Position numbers and translations under genes: made by a program
Notes under the pieces: model-generated
The model's database searches: none
What the model was told of the DNA's origin: nothing
What the model saw: only the letters and a program-made list of their open reading frames with translations
Part shown: piece by piece, positions 39,201 to 54,200 of the stretch
Layout: every line of letters begins with the position of its first letter
How positions within the stretch are numbered: position 1 is the stretch's first letter
Assembly (NCBI RefSeq): GCF_002443255.2
Contig: NW_019211454.1
Location: 13,862,481 to 13,926,480, forward strand
Length of the DNA: 64,000 nucleotides
Source of the DNA: Varroa destructor
Lineage: Eukaryota > Arthropoda > Arachnida > Mesostigmata > Varroidae
Reading direction: 5' to 3'

Positions 39201-42200
39201 GGGGCGCCTTGTGGCACTTACTAGCGAAAACGCTGTAGAAGGCTGACGGCGGCAGAAAAGAAAGTAGATTTGCTATGCTCCTCAGCTTTCACGACCAAAC
39301 ACGGTTTGGGCTGGCCATCGCTCACTGTTCCGAGTGCTAGCAAAAGTACGTTATTAGTTCCATAACAGACATTGACAAGCCGAAAAATTGCCAGTGATAT
39401 ATGTGAGACATCCGGCAAACCGTCTATTGAAAACGAGATTTTTTTTCTTATCGCTATAGCTTATTTTTAGTGGGAGGTAGTACATGTAGCTTCAACGGAC
39501 TATGTCCGCCTGTTACGAAGCACGCCTCTACCACTTCAATGACGAACTAGAGTAACGGCGAAAAGCAATAACAATTTGCGTACGTTCAACGAACGCTACG
39601 TAAGAACACAGAACTTCCGAAAATGATTTGTTTCTTCACCTGGCAACGTCAGATCTTGAAGTTTATTGTTATTATTATTTTTTTTTTTTTTTTTTTTACA
39701 AATCACTATACATATGTAATGCTTATGAACGTACACGAACGATAAACGAGTGCGGCCGAACTTTGCATTCGTGCATCAAATGGTCTTCTAAGCTTGATCT
39801 AAGACATTTACCATTAGATAATTGACAGAGCATCAGAGGTGACTAGGGTCGCGATGACAAGAAGGTCGTTTTTATTAGCAGTTTCTGTAACGTGACCACC
39901 GCAAGTACGAAAATGGAACGGGGAAACGAAGCGGCACGCCGCTTAGCCACTTCCCTTGTCCTTTCCGCTGTTCACTTTAAGGACGACGTTTACCGCAATA
40001 ACAAACTAGTTGCAGTGGCGAACTGGTACTCCAGCAAACATTGTTCACTTCTTATCTATGTCACTTCCACTCCACTACTCTTGAGTAGGACAAGTGGGCC
40101 TAACTATTCAGCAGGTTAGCCAGGCAGTTGTGAACATAGAACACGCTGATATACCACATATTGCAAGAGAAGGCAGGATAGATCCGTTCGTGGGCTGAAT
40201 AACCCAACAGAAATAATCGGGCTTGATTTGTACAGCAACAAGAAGGCTTCTTGGCCTTCGACCTCGGACACTATCAGATTGCCAGATAAGGTAGTAGAAT
40301 CGCAAAATAATACGTCCCTGGCCTTTTTTTAGACAAACAGTTATCGAGGAATAGAAGTGAATTCGCTGGTTCAAGGTGTTGGTATTCAACGATTAGATTC
40401 ACACTCGTATCTGAAAGCTGATCATATCTACGATAGGTACACTTCTACTGCGTACCAGAACGCTCATTGCACGCTGACTCAGTCTAATGTCCGACAGGAG
40501 AAACCCAAGTCAAAAAAAGGCATAGCTCTGGGACGAACAGAAAAGCCACGTGATGGAACCGAACTGCTCATCCCAACGTGCAATAACGTCAGCAGTAAAA
40601 GTCCTATGGCTATTTGCTTTTTGAGGCTCAATAATAATGCAAGAAAGACGAAGCGGTGTTAGAAAAATAGTTTTCGTTTTTATGCTGTTTACTTAAAGAC
40701 CAATTATGTGTTCACACAATGCATTCTTTAGCGGGTGCAACCCGACCAAGTAGCGACAAGAAAACGCTCACTATGTGCATCGTCGCTGAACGCTCAATCA
40801 TGGCACTGGTATTCGTCACCCCCCCCTAATCGTCGCCCTTCGTTCGCCGCCTCTCGGTTTTCTACGACGAAAAGAAAATAAGATAAAGACCGAAAACGCC
40901 AAAGTGCTGAAAACAAGGCGGGCAAGCAGAAGTACAATACGCTGAACTTCGGCCTTCTCGGTGCGAATCGATTGGTTTACTAATATCTCCTTAGTTAAGA
41001 CCTTAAGTTGAAGTCTACCATCTGAAACATGCAAGCCCTATTGCGCCGCATAGCTAACACCACCATATAGCCATACGACCATAACGACCATACAGCGCAG
41101 CATTATCACTTCGTACGTTCGGGTACAACTGGCCATTGGAATCTTCAGCCGAACCGTTTACGTTCTACTTACTCGAAAACTTTCTATTTACAAATTTCGG
41201 ATCGTGTATGTCTTTCTTGATCTCACTCCTATTGAAGGGTGTTGGTTAGCTGTTATTGAGCTAGCTATGACCGCCTGTCCGTTTACAGCGAAAACTCCAA
41301 GGCGTACTCCGTATACCCGCTTGAGGCTTTCAATATGATTGCTATAACATCTGACATATAGCATCTAAATATAACTGGCCTGCGCTTGAACACATCCTAT
41401 AACGAGCTTCTATGGCCGTTGAACTGATGCGCGCGGCAGTTCGTTCCGAGCATGTTACTCTTGATTATTCTCCACCAAAAATCAACGGAGTTTCTCGCTG
41501 TTGCCGCTGCTTCTAGAGGCCGTTGGCTGTTGCTGTTCAGCGTAATGCCTCGCATAAGAGTATCGCGGAGTAAAGAAATGCGAAAGGTTCGTACCCTGAA
41601 CGACCTGCCCTCATGCCCTTCCTTCAAACCCCGGCTGTCTCCTTTGCCCCGTACTATTTCTGCGACATGCTGAGCTACTCAAGAATGCGCAATAATACTA
41701 GTGCACAGTAGGTAGGTTCGAGCCAAAACGAGAGCTGGTCGTTCTCGAGCTCGTGATGCCGATGACTTGGCTATGGGCCGTATATCGAAGGCGACGGCCA
41801 TGGCGGTGGAGGCGGCAGTTATAGCGACAGAGTTGAGTTTAGTAGGAAATCTCAGACATGACAACACCTTCTAGATGAAACGACGGAGGACTGAATAGAA
41901 AAAAGCGAAACAAGAAAGGACGGCCAGCTGTGGTGAGCTAACACAGATGAACGACCACAACAGCGAGCCCTGGCAACGTTGACTTGAACGCCAAATAAAT
42001 TTGTAATATTACCAGTGCTCACGTTTATTGGTGGTCCGCTAGCGACGGGTCGGTGCGAACGTCTACTATCGCAGGACAGAATATTTGAATAGAGCTGCTA
42101 GGCCTGGGTAGCTCTTTTGGAAAGAAGGCCAGACGAGAGATGATTGAACCGAAGCTTACGCTGACAGTTTCTGTTTGAATAGGGCGAATATCATAATATG

Positions 42201-45200
42201 ATACTCTTAACCCATAATGCATTAGAAGCTGGTCCCCACTATACTACGAGCGTCATTGTTAACGATCTCCGAAAAGTTTCGGTCGCCAAAGCCAAGAAGG
42301 TTTCGACCAAGGCCAAGTTTCGACTAGAAAGTTGTGTACGTTTTCAAAAAAAGAAAATCCGTTTTCGGTGGTCCCTTTGACGTTTTTTTGCGGAAAATTG
42401 TTACGAATACGAATCGCAGTGTTGAAATAGCAGGGTGAACTGGGTGCGTCCGAGAATTTATTAGCCGTAAATTTCTATGTGCACAAATACACGAGACATA
42501 TATGAATCACGAAATGGAGGTGAGGGCTTGGGTCTTGCACTCGTTGGGATATTGTGCGACAGAAGTCAACAGGGATTCGAACTTCACCACGATATTTGAA
42601 AATTTCACTTTATTCATTGACGTTTAGTCTTAGAAACGCTTCCTGGAAAGTTCCATGATTTTGCCAAACTGAAATCGCTGTGTAGATAATCATGAACTTA
42701 CCTGTAGGTACATGATAGGGCTTCGACATGCGCGACTCGCTTGCTTTACGTCTCCGTCGAACTGAAAAGTTACAAGATAGATTATTAAAGACTCGAGCTT
42801 TTGGCAGTATTCCGATAACAGCAATAGCAGTGAATGCTGTACAAATCAATTCAATATGTGTGAGAAAAGGATCAGTCGCATTTCGGATTAATCTACCTTA
42901 TTTTGTTTTCATATCGAGTAAGCAGATCACTTTGCTCCAATTCTCCGAAGCTAAGTTATGGAAGGCGCAAGGGAGTTAGGTCAATACATTTCCCTGCGCG
43001 TTGTCCCTTAAAGGCTTATCGAGAAGGAAGGCATTTTCGAAAACTATACCGTGATTAAGTTCTTTTGTTTAGATAAATGAAGCCCCGCTCTGTGATTTCG
43101 GTACATAGCTAGACGACAGCTACATGTTCGTCAATGAGGGGCAATCAGAAAACCGTATCGAGGAGCACCTACTAACTGCTTCCTGCCACTTATGATCAAA
43201 AAATGACGTCCCGGTTGAATGAACTTCACAAGCAAGGATTAGTATTGGAAGCATTTAAAACAACTCCATGTCGATCTGTAGACCGGATTGATTTCGGATA
43301 ACGAGCAGGGCAAACCTTCCGGTACAGATGCATTACCTGATTTCGCTCTACAAAAATCGATCGGCAAACGTTTCTTACTACTCTCTTTTTATTGTCCACT
43401 TTCAACAACAACTATCTAGCTACCTTAATTACAATGTGGTGTTATATTTGTTTTAAAATTCGTCTCGGAGTTGTAGAGTGGCAGTTAATTACACTTGTGC
43501 CCGTTTTAATTTTTAAAAATTTCTCAATTGCCGATAAAAGTGGACGTTGGCCTTCTGATGGCGAATACATTCACCTCCGACACGAAGAATAAGGTAATAA
43601 AAAATTATTACCTTATTTTTTGTTTCCATAAGAGACAACTTTCAGTTTCTTTTTGCCTCAGCAGGCTGGAACGGAGGTTTCAAGGGATGCCACGTTGGCC
43701 ATGCGCTCATTCCTGCTGACGCCGTTTAGGAGACCTGTGCGAAGCAGCTTCAATGGCTATTGTTAGCTGCGGAAAATCTGTGTTGTAGGGTATTTTATAG
43801 TTAGCCTTTATAGAATTTAGCCAAATAGCCGAAACCCGTTATCATTGGTCTTTCTAACCATCGTCTACGCAATGAGCAATGTTGCATTTTGATTCCAAAA
43901 CAAAACGAACTTTTCCTCTCCATATTTTTTTTAATTATGTGCATGCAGCAGCGGACACCGCGAGTATGTCCACAAACCTTTGTTCTTTTGATTTACTCTT
44001 ATATCTTGTCGTACCGCAATATTACTGCACGCGCTATGTTCCACTGACATCAAACAGGTGCACTACGTAATTCTAGAATCTGTATCTATGAACGTATTGT
44101 TACCCGAGGGCTCGCTTGGACGCGATGTGCCCGCAATTGTTCTGTGCGAATTCAACACAGGTCGAAGCCTAGGGCCTTGCAACACCGGGGTTGTCATAAA
44201 TCGTTTTCTCGTCAACGTGATAAAGTTAACGAAGCCAGCTGTAGCAACGGTAGCGTGCCCCGCAAGACGCTTGAGAACCATGACGTCAACAACATCAACG
44301 ATATGCTTTCTGTACGCGAACTTTGAGACAGAGACCAATTCACCTCTCACTGAACGATTTAGTCGAGGCTGGTTCGGCCCCAGGCAACCCGGTCTCATAA
44401 AGACGGCTAGCTATGCTAGACCGTACTACGACAACTATTACTATTATATAGCATGACCCAAGCGACTCTACCCGGTTGTGTCATGGCGTCGAGCCCTTAG
44501 AGCGTTAGTTTCTAACGAAACGTCGAGGCGGGATCCACTGACCGCGGGCTTCGGGCCTGGTTAGACCACTTCCGTGAAATTGCTCTTCGTTAAGTGCAGA
44601 TAGACCAGGCCTGATGTCCAGTCTGAGTGTCTCGACGACGTTTGTAGCAGCGGCAGCCAGATAAACCGTATGAATATCAAAGACCGTTCGCTTCTCACGC
44701 AGCGCAACGGAACTCCGCAAGACGGTAGGGGCTGTCGCAAATAATATTCATGTCTACTTAAGTGATCTATATCCGTTAGCAAGTTGATTAGAGAGATCTC
44801 ACCCAAAAGATTAAGGAAGAGAGGGACTCAGCACAAGAACCTCCCTGAGGCTGAATGTTGCTTCCTAGCAAATTTGGGAAAAAACTCTTTATCCTCGTAT
44901 TATTTCGTGAGCTTAATAGAGGTATACGAGTATTTATATATTCAGTCGTTTAGGTTATTACCTTTATCACAAATATCTTCGTGGTACAATGTACAAGTGC
45001 AACTAGAAGCTAGCTTCTTTAATGACGAGGAAACACTTCCTGTCGATCGATGGCCATTCCTCGGTCACTTATATCGGAAGCGCTCATACTTAGGCATGCA
45101 AACGTTCGCGACTACGGTGATACTGTAGATCCAGGTGGTAAAGCAACCTGTTTCGTGATTACAGCACTGTGGTTTGTGAGCGCATTCAGGAGATAGATCG

Positions 45201-48200
45201 GCATCGAAAATTTCAACAATGGCGATGTTCAGCTAGACAAGGCGGTCCGGGTTCAAGCAGTAAGACCTGGGTGGGTTTAGTTAACATTGATTATATGGAC
45301 AATAGGCTGAGTGTGTATATATTAGACTTCCCATGGCGGGCAGCAGTGTCATTTTTGGGCAGTAGCCGAGTCAGTATATACACAGTGGAGATTTCAGTGT
45401 GTCGCAAACTAATAAAAAATGTTCCATGTAAACTTCCGATATACCTTTACCCCCACCAACACTGTAGCCGTCACGCTATTACACATCGGTAGTGTCCCGC
45501 GACCACGCAGCGGCCGGTAACGGAGGTAAACGTCGCACATTGCAGTTTTCCGATTCTCCAAAGACCAAACGGAGTTGTATACATCGCCTGAGGCAGCAAG
45601 GCATGAGACTATGCTGTGTCTCCTGCTAGAAGCAACAGGACTACGGATGGCGGTAATTTGGTCGGCATGTCAGATGCAGGAGTAGTTTCAGCACTGGAGG
45701 CTTTGACCATAGCTTTGTTCAAATCATTGCTTTGGCTGCAGGTCGGCCATGTTGTGCCGTTACGGCGGTGGTAAATTGCATTCAGTCCGACAGAAAGTCT
45801 TTATGCCGTCGCGTCCCAGTAGCCGTGTCGTCCTGGCTAGCACAGAAGATCAGCAGAAGGTCCCTGTGCTCTCAGGCTTTTCGGGGCGGCTTTAGCATAC
45901 ACGCTAATGTCCAAGCCATGCTTTCCAAAACGATCTCCAACCGTCGTCGTCGTTGTTTCTCTCTTCAGTTACGCAAGAATCTCTTTTCTTTGAAAAGTAT
46001 GACCTGAAAGTGCCGGCAGCAATGTTTAATATCTATCCGTATGGAAACGTACTTATTCGACAAGCTTTTCCCTTTTGTCGTTACGGTACGGGACTGCGAG
46101 ACGAGGATGCTCTCGAAAACGGCAGAATTTTCGTTGAACTATCGACGAGTTTAGCTGGGCCTAACTAAGCCTGAATCTGAGTCCGCACTGCTGAGGACGC
46201 CTTGTCGAGTCCGCCGGTGCACACACAGAAGTCGCTGGGACAAAAGGAGCCAAAAAGGGAGCACGTGAAAGAGAAAAAGAGAATTATCGGAGCCAGCGCC
46301 AGTGCGGACACAGCTAACGCCGAAGTTAAATAAACTCTTTGAGCGATATCGACAGAACGAGCAAAGAAGTGTACGGAATTCGAGGAGAGAAAGATATCGG
46401 CGGCGAAGGGCGAAATTCCCGCTTCATTGGACCATCTGGCATTGGAAAAGTATAATGGCGATAGATCCGCCACAGAATTGGCCTGTCTGTTCCTGCATTA
46501 ATGCTTCGAAACCGGCTGTACGCAACGCAGCTCCCCGCCTACGACTGCATCTGCCTCTGACGCCGAAGGCCAGTCAAGTAAAACGAGTGCACAGAAAACG
46601 CACTTGAGTACGCAGGCACGCTGCCATCCTGGCCATATCGTACCGCGCATTTACCGTTCAGTAGCAAAACTATACATTCAAATACCTGTCGCGACTAAAG
46701 TACACTCTACAAATCACTACAGGAATTAATCAGGACCCTTAGCGTCACTTGCTATAATAAAGATATCACTACGCTGGGTTACATATAGATGTGAATTCTA
46801 GACTTAGAGAGAAACTCGAATTGTAAGGCGTGCCACTGCTGCACGTGTTACTAGAGCTGTCGCTGTCCTCTCTGTTTACCTGGCAGCGGCTTGTTTGCTT
46901 GATTCCTGCCGTTTTCGAACCCCGGGAGCTTCAAAGTGGCACCAAAATGCACAGGTTTCTCAAGGCCAATAGATACAATGGAATTGACAGAGAAGATTGC
47001 GGGTCGGAGATTGCGGCTAGAAACTTGAGGCAACGTGAGGGTCAGGGCTAGGTGAGGCCGACGAACGAACCTTCATACGGAAAGCTCTCCTTTTTTTCTA
47101 TAAATGTAAAAGCAGAATTGATAATGGCTAGATTGGACGAAAAAGCGCGAAGTTACGCAGGACAGCTGTCCTTGCTTCTATAGTGTCATCGACCAACGTG
47201 TATAGGCGTTTAACAGGAGAACCGTTTTCAAACAGTTATACAACTTTTAGCTCTGACTCTACCGACGCCAGGATTTCTGGTTATGACAGCAGCGGCAAAG
47301 TCAACAAAACCCTGCGAGAACGAGCAAAGTTCGGAAGTAGGTCAAGGAAAAAGAACCCTTTGTTAAATAGTTTTTATGTCTTCTAGCAAGGTATAATCTC
47401 CTTTGTGATCGGTCTTGGTCATTTTAGGCTGTCAAAAACATTTGAAAGAGTACAATTATTGTTGCAGTTGTTTTGTGCTATTTGAAAAATCGTTTACTAG
47501 AGCTCGGTCGTTTTTCTGTACTCTTCGTTGTTACACGTGAGTCAAGCGTTCGATGGTACGCAATGTACTAAATGATTACCAAACGAATTGACGAATGTGT
47601 ACAATAGAGAAGTTGCAGAATAATTAAAATTTACTTTTACTAATTAATTAAAATTGTCCTACGCTTCTGCGGCTTCTTATAGGACACCCTTTGTAGGGCG
47701 ACGTCAAACAATTATGCACTGATGTCCTGAAAGGTCAAATATCTCCATTCAATTTTGTTATTTCTACACAGCTTTCCCAAATGTATTTCTATTTTGCCTC
47801 TCTGGTATCACTCATCTGTTTTTTGTCGAGTAACGATTTTATCCGCGTCACTGTATATATACGGTGACGACATAAAATTCAAAACCTTTCGAAAACAGAT
47901 TGTTTTCTAGTTTTATTTCTGATGTTGTGCCTTAGTGTACCTATCGGAGTATTTGGCGGAATAGGCGGACGTTGGCTACAAAACTTTCGATACACATCTA
48001 GTCAGTCACCATTGGTGAGGCCATAACGAGGCTACGTTTTTTTTTTTGGGTTAACGCCATTTGCCCGTCAACCCAACCTACACTTCGACTTGTACGTCAG
48101 CATATGTCTTCATGTCGAACGAAATCGGTAGAGTCTTGGCAGGTTAGGCTTCAGAATACGCTACTTCGGTAACGCAGCTAATGGGTTGGAATGGTTAGGG

Positions 48201-51200
48201 CTGTACGCTCAGCCGACCCACAGATCCTTGATCATGGTGCGCATCTGATGGCGGAGGAGATTACCTTGGCGATCATTGCCAGCGTCTTCACAAAAGCTCG
48301 CTAATTACGCCAAATGCGAAGAATACACCAATACCGCAGCTCGAATCGCCAGTCCGGCGAAATGACGGCAGCAGTAATAGCAGTAGCGGCGGGGGCGGCG
48401 GCGGCGGCGGCAGAGAGATCAGTAAAGTGCCAGCGGTAGATGGCTATCGAACACGCATAATCTTGTGGGCCACATTAAAAATCGCTTTTTGTTGTGTACC
48501 GACGGCGGCAATTTCGAATCACCTTATTGAATCGTTTAGAAAGTTCTGATCTATGTATATTTTGAGCCTAAATAGCCAGCTGTGTAATTTTGTGAACGTC
48601 CTTCAGTCGAATAGCTGTTCCATATTGTTAAGCTTCTATTAAGAGCTACCCCTTTCTAATTTATCTAATTGACTAATTTATCAATCTTATAAGGGGTGTG
48701 TGTAAGACGTTGACGAAGTATACGGACTTCACACTTTCAATGCGTTCTTCGAGCGAGGTCATCTTCCTCTATCAGCTATCGTAAATTAGGTGTTTGTTAG
48801 TGAATTGATGCCTTATTGAATGCTAATTGAAGATGATGCGGCCTAGATAACTGGGTAGTCAATGAATGTCGAATATCCTATAGATGTTGTATTTGTTTAG
48901 TTATTTCATTTGGCCATCAGACTAAACGAGCAACGTTTATGGATGTAATGTCAACGCTGAGAACATGGTCGAGCGCTCGAGTCATCGAAAACATCGATAC
49001 TGCCGTTAGGTTCACATTGTAACTTCTACGCTCGTGGCTTCTATATAACTGTAGCAGGCGTACATTGGGAACATGGCGACTAACGCTGAACGGCGAGCGA
49101 TTATTTTGATCCCGTTATCTTCTTACCGATAGGTTGCCTAGGTAGGAAAGAATACTTACAAAACCCCACAAAGCAGAAAGTCTCACATATGCATTTCTAT
49201 CATCTGTTGGCTGGCTAACGGTATCTATCAAAATTAAATTTTGTTGAACACAATCGACCCGTCGAGCGGAAAACGCTACGACGTATCGCTTACTTCTGTA
49301 TGGTAGGACGAAGGTAGACTTTCGAATTTGTTCAGACGACTGATTAGCTAGGATTTTCGAAACGGCTGATGGAGTCGAATCAGGGTCTTGATCTGGGCAG
49401 CTAATACAAAACGCGTTTGAAAAGCTGAGATCTCAAGTCTACCTAGTAAAAATGTTTCTATTATATTGAGGGGCTTTAGACGATCAAGTTCACAGCCCTA
49501 TTGATTGTCTGCCATTTTTTTATAGCGAACATCATACTGGTACTGGAATAGAAACAAAACAAAACAAATGTTTTTATCTGCTAAACGTTGCTATCGGTCT
49601 ACGCTTGTACACAAATAACAACCCTTGCCACCGAGTCAAAATAACAAGCTATAAAATCTATAGATGAAGCCCGTTGCGACGCTTATTTACAGATTATTAA
49701 TACTTATTTGCTCTTAAATCGTTAGAGTGAGCCATACATTCCCTGGCATCCGGAACCGATACCGGAAACATTTTACGAAGACTACCGGTCCAAGATGGAA
49801 ACTAATTTAGACGACATTAGTTTACGTAATTGATGCCTATGAAGTCCGTGTCAACGCTAGTTAATAGGCACGGCTGCTCATTCATCTAGTCACTAAGCTA
49901 CGGGAATTAGGATGCGACCATGGGCACGCGGTTGCCGCAGTAAACTTCGCCAATGGTTTGCTTTTCAATGAAACATTTAGGCAGCGGCCAAGCTCAGCAA
50001 AGATGTTACTTTTTGCGCATTGTGATTGTTATATGTTTATGTTTTTTGGGAAAAAAAATGTGTTAAAAAATCTTTGGTCTACTTTGGAGGCACACACTTT
50101 TATTTAATAACAGTTGTCAGGTGCTACTCTGCAATTTCATTTGACTGCAACTTGCACTCTAATACACTGTAGATGTGTAGAATCTCTTTCTACTCCCAAG
50201 ATGTGCGCCTATGTTTGGTTGTTCACTGCCCCATTCTTCCATGCTAACAGGCAGTATAAGCACCGGCCCGCTTATCGTTAATCGGCCTGCGGGGCTTTTA
50301 AGATGTGTTGCCACGTCAACGACGCTCGCAGCCGCCGACATTCCTTTCCGATATCAAACTAGTGGACAGACTTTCTTGCCCTCTCCGAGCTCTTTTTCGT
50401 CAAGTCCGAATCCTTCCGAGATTTTTCACTTAAATGATTGTGAGAGAATCGTTTATCTGGCCTGAAAAGAGGGGATCAAAAGTCGCTGAAAGCCACTAAG
50501 AAGCCTTCCTTCTAGCAGTTCTGTTTGTCCTAGTCATCGAACCGTTTCTGCTTGGTCTCTCGAGCCTTGAGGGCTGACGAACCAGAAAATAGGGCGCACG
50601 GACACTCGCAATGCCCGCAGACGCGGACCGCGGCGGGTCGAGAAAGTTGCGATATCAATGGTTTTGTGCGATGAGGGCGTTCGAGGACCAGCTGAAGTCC
50701 CGCATTTAGAACGGTCAGAGCCAACGGAAAGCTGTGCACGAGTTCCTCAACGGAAGGACGCAACGAAATAAATACATACAAGGAACATAAGAGGCCAGGT
50801 TAAGATGTTTTGACGCTTAAAAGAAGCAGGGTTTTGGGAGAAAACGGAGATATTGAAAATTCCGATCGAGGATCCTGCCAAAGCGGAGCTCGAGGTACAG
50901 ATGTGACCTGTACCGCGGTTAACTTGCCGCCTGGCTGGGCAGGCTATACTACAGCTCGGTACAGCTGGGTCGTTTCACGACAGAGGGGTCGGTACTACCG
51001 CAGCAACCGTCTGTAGTTAGAAATCAGTTCAAACAATGATTTAAACTAGTCAATGGCTACTACACGTCGTACACTCCCCATTCCTCTCCTAACTCCTCGC
51101 TTGTTCTCTCTTTCCCTCTCTGTGTATTGAATCCATCCTCTTGCACAGAGCAAACCCTAGACCTAACCACATTCAAGTAATCCTGACAATACGCTAGAGT

Positions 51201-54200
51201 TTACTGGCGATGGCGGGGTCCGGAAAGGTAGTTGACAGTAACATCACTTCTGCAGCTACTGGAAGAGCAACTACACTAGTACATACCCAGCAAATTGCCT
51301 AACCGAATTAACAGGGGCCTGCTACTCGATCCAGAGTAAAATAGGAAGGTTTCCCGAGACCCGGTTACGGATCGATCAGGAATACATCGGACTTCATTCG
51401 GTTCACTTGGAGGTATCAAGCAACTATCCCACAGCATCTCAGCGGGAAACGTCATCTTACGTTTAGAAAGAGTGTAGGTTATAGTGGCTCTGCAAAGGAT
51501 TTTGGGATAGACAAGTCTCGTTAATAGACTCTAATTACCGCACGATACGGTACAATATATGTTTTTTACCACATCATGCGCATGGCATTAGTTAAATGGG
51601 TTCGTGCAGTTATTTCGATATATTATTATTACTATTATGTAGATAGGAACTTGACGGAAAAATTGCCGAAGAAATACGTCTTAATTAAACGACCTAAACG
51701 TGGACGATATTGTAGGACAACTGAATTCACAACGCTATAAATGACCATACATATCACGACTATGCTGTCTGCAAGGACGGCTTGTTGGTGGCGGCAGTAG
51801 CTAGATGAAAATTTGTTTTATTCGTAAATTACTTATTATTACTTTCTTGGTAGAGAAAGGTTGTCTTATATTCAGACAATTAAATTACATAAAAAAAAAA
51901 AAAAAAAGAAAAAAAAATTGCGCACTCGCGACGCGGTCGAATTTGAATTGCTGTCAGACTGGTGAACGTCACCGTTCTGCTATCTCGAGGCCACTTTATT
52001 TGCAGTCACGGTAGGTATATGTTATTGTCAAGATGTTGTCTTGTTGCATCTAAACGTGCAGAGTTCAAGTGACTGAAATTATAAGTGTATCAGCATAGGT
52101 AGACGGTCAAATCCAAGGCATGAAATACATCTTATTCTACGTAGCGGTGGACAAGCCTATATTTTGAAATGTACCTGAATAGGCGCTTTGCTTTTTCGTG
52201 GAGCACAGTGAAGGGTAATTCTAGGTTTCGAGACACTTCCTGCCTGCGGTTAGGTTAATAGTGGATGTTAGCGTACACAACAAGCTTCGTTTTAGGTATA
52301 TTTTGCCTCTTTCGACTCGACTTCGAATTCTCAACGTTTCGCTGACCTGTTTCTGAACTCCGTGTCACTGATCTTTTCGACGTTTGTAGATTGCCTATGC
52401 AGATGTAAACGACTATGGCGAGGATCGGCATTGATAAATCAGCTGAAAAGCACTAGCTTTGCCGCTCCCCTTAGCATTTGTTCGTTAAAGTTGTCACCGC
52501 AGTATAGCCCAGTCTCTTGCAGCGGACAAAGTGCTTTTGGTCAGCGTTTAGAAAAGAAAGCGTGAGGCAGTTGAACGTGTAACATCGGATGCTTCTAGTT
52601 GACCCATACTTCGAAGGCTCACTTGGATATTTACTCTGCTGGGTCGGATAGCATTGTTCCGTTGGTCGACGTGTATCACCCCAGATACCGATGTCAGGAC
52701 CTGCATCATCGCTTTTCAAAGTCCTTGCAGCACAGCGTATATTACTCCACTATGGTTACCAGCGCCACCGACTTTGTCAAATCGCTAACCAGCCAAGCAA
52801 ACAAGCACGTCATGCTTGATGGCCGGCGAAAGGCCACCGGTAGCAGCAGCAGCTAGACAATAAGTTGCCTCGGTGAAAGGGGGGAGCCGATATAACTCCT
52901 TCTATTGCAAGCAGGCGAAATACCCCTACAGTACAGCTGATACCTTCCGTATATATACTACTAATACGCCACTAGTTATACTGTGTCCAGCCTATGTAAA
53001 TGCATACAGTGGACAGTGCAACGTACCCCTGTACATAGCTGTTAATTCATACGTGTATAGCAAGGACTGCTTCTATCGTCACAGCCTAAACTAATGCACA
53101 TGAACAGGCCGTCGACTGAACGTAGTGCTTTTACGCAGCTTCGTGCGTCCGTAGGACGACCTATATAATCAATGGCAGTGCTCCCGCCTTTGCGCTGGTT
53201 GTTGTTGTTGTTGTATCTTTACGTAAATATGTAGTTCATAAAGATACCGGCTAACAAGGACGTGTCAGGACAGAGTCACAGAATATTATTGGAAATTAAG
53301 CATGTTTGCAAAGCAAATTTTGCAGTGATTATATTAGAGAGGATCCGCTTGAATACGGAAGGTTCGGATCAAAGTGCTGCCATTTCTAAGGAGATAGTAA
53401 CTAACTGGCTAACTCACAGTTCCCAATAACAAGCTGGACAGAGAAACAATTCGATTAATTGGGTCAGTATTCGTCGAGTTCGACACGATTCGTACTCTCA
53501 CCACCGTATGAGAAGCAGACGAAAATAATTCAGACTGTCTGAAAACACCTAACAACTTTTTTTTATCAGTCCGCTTTACCGCAGAGACATCTGTCTGCCT
53601 GCGCGTTTGTCACTTGCTGTGACACTGAAAAGCCAAAATAGGAATCAGATTAATTGCACACAATTTGTAGGTAATGATTAGGTAAATATACATGGCGGCC
53701 AAAACCTCACCGCTATATGCATAGTAAATTATCTATCAAGTAGCTTTTGTCTAGTTGGCCAATCCCGTTACGATGGTCCATAGCAAGCGGATTGCTAACT
53801 CCAGTAGCTGTCGTCGGCTTAGAAGCTAATGCTGGCTAGCCGTTTGCTCAGTCTAACGAACTAAACCAACATCAGCAAGGACGATACTATTAACAATCTG
53901 CTGGGGCGGAACATTAACGAAAATAACCTGAATGGCAGTCGATAACGACGCCCTAAAAGAAAGCGACGCTCGGCCTCGAGTGGGCTTATTTAGTGCAGTC
54001 ACCATCTGCAAATGACAAGGTCGAGCACGACTGAACTGATAACGTACCTGCCCCGTATCGGTGCTACGGCCTGAGTTGACTTATTCACCGGTTAGTCGGT
54101 GGATGCAGTCAGTCAGCTGGCTTTTCTTTCATTCGTTCGTCTCTCTTCGGATGGTAAGGAACACTCGGTTCCTCACATCCTTTCACTTTTATTCGTCCTT

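Noticed and set aside
42560..42590. GGGATTCGAACTT, resembling a tRNA B box on the minus strand
   Set aside because: The flanking bases do not form a T stem and no A box or acceptor stem is found at the right distance.
44058..44456. 132-codon plus-strand frame with a 111-codon frame opposite it
   Set aside because: Both strands are open over the same stretch, no domain is seen, and it ends in a Tyr run from a simple repeat. There is no support for coding.
46165..46607. Overlapping frames of about 100 codons on opposite strands, one with a hydrophobic stretch
   Set aside because: No start context, splice signals or family resemblance. The length is expected by chance in this much sequence.
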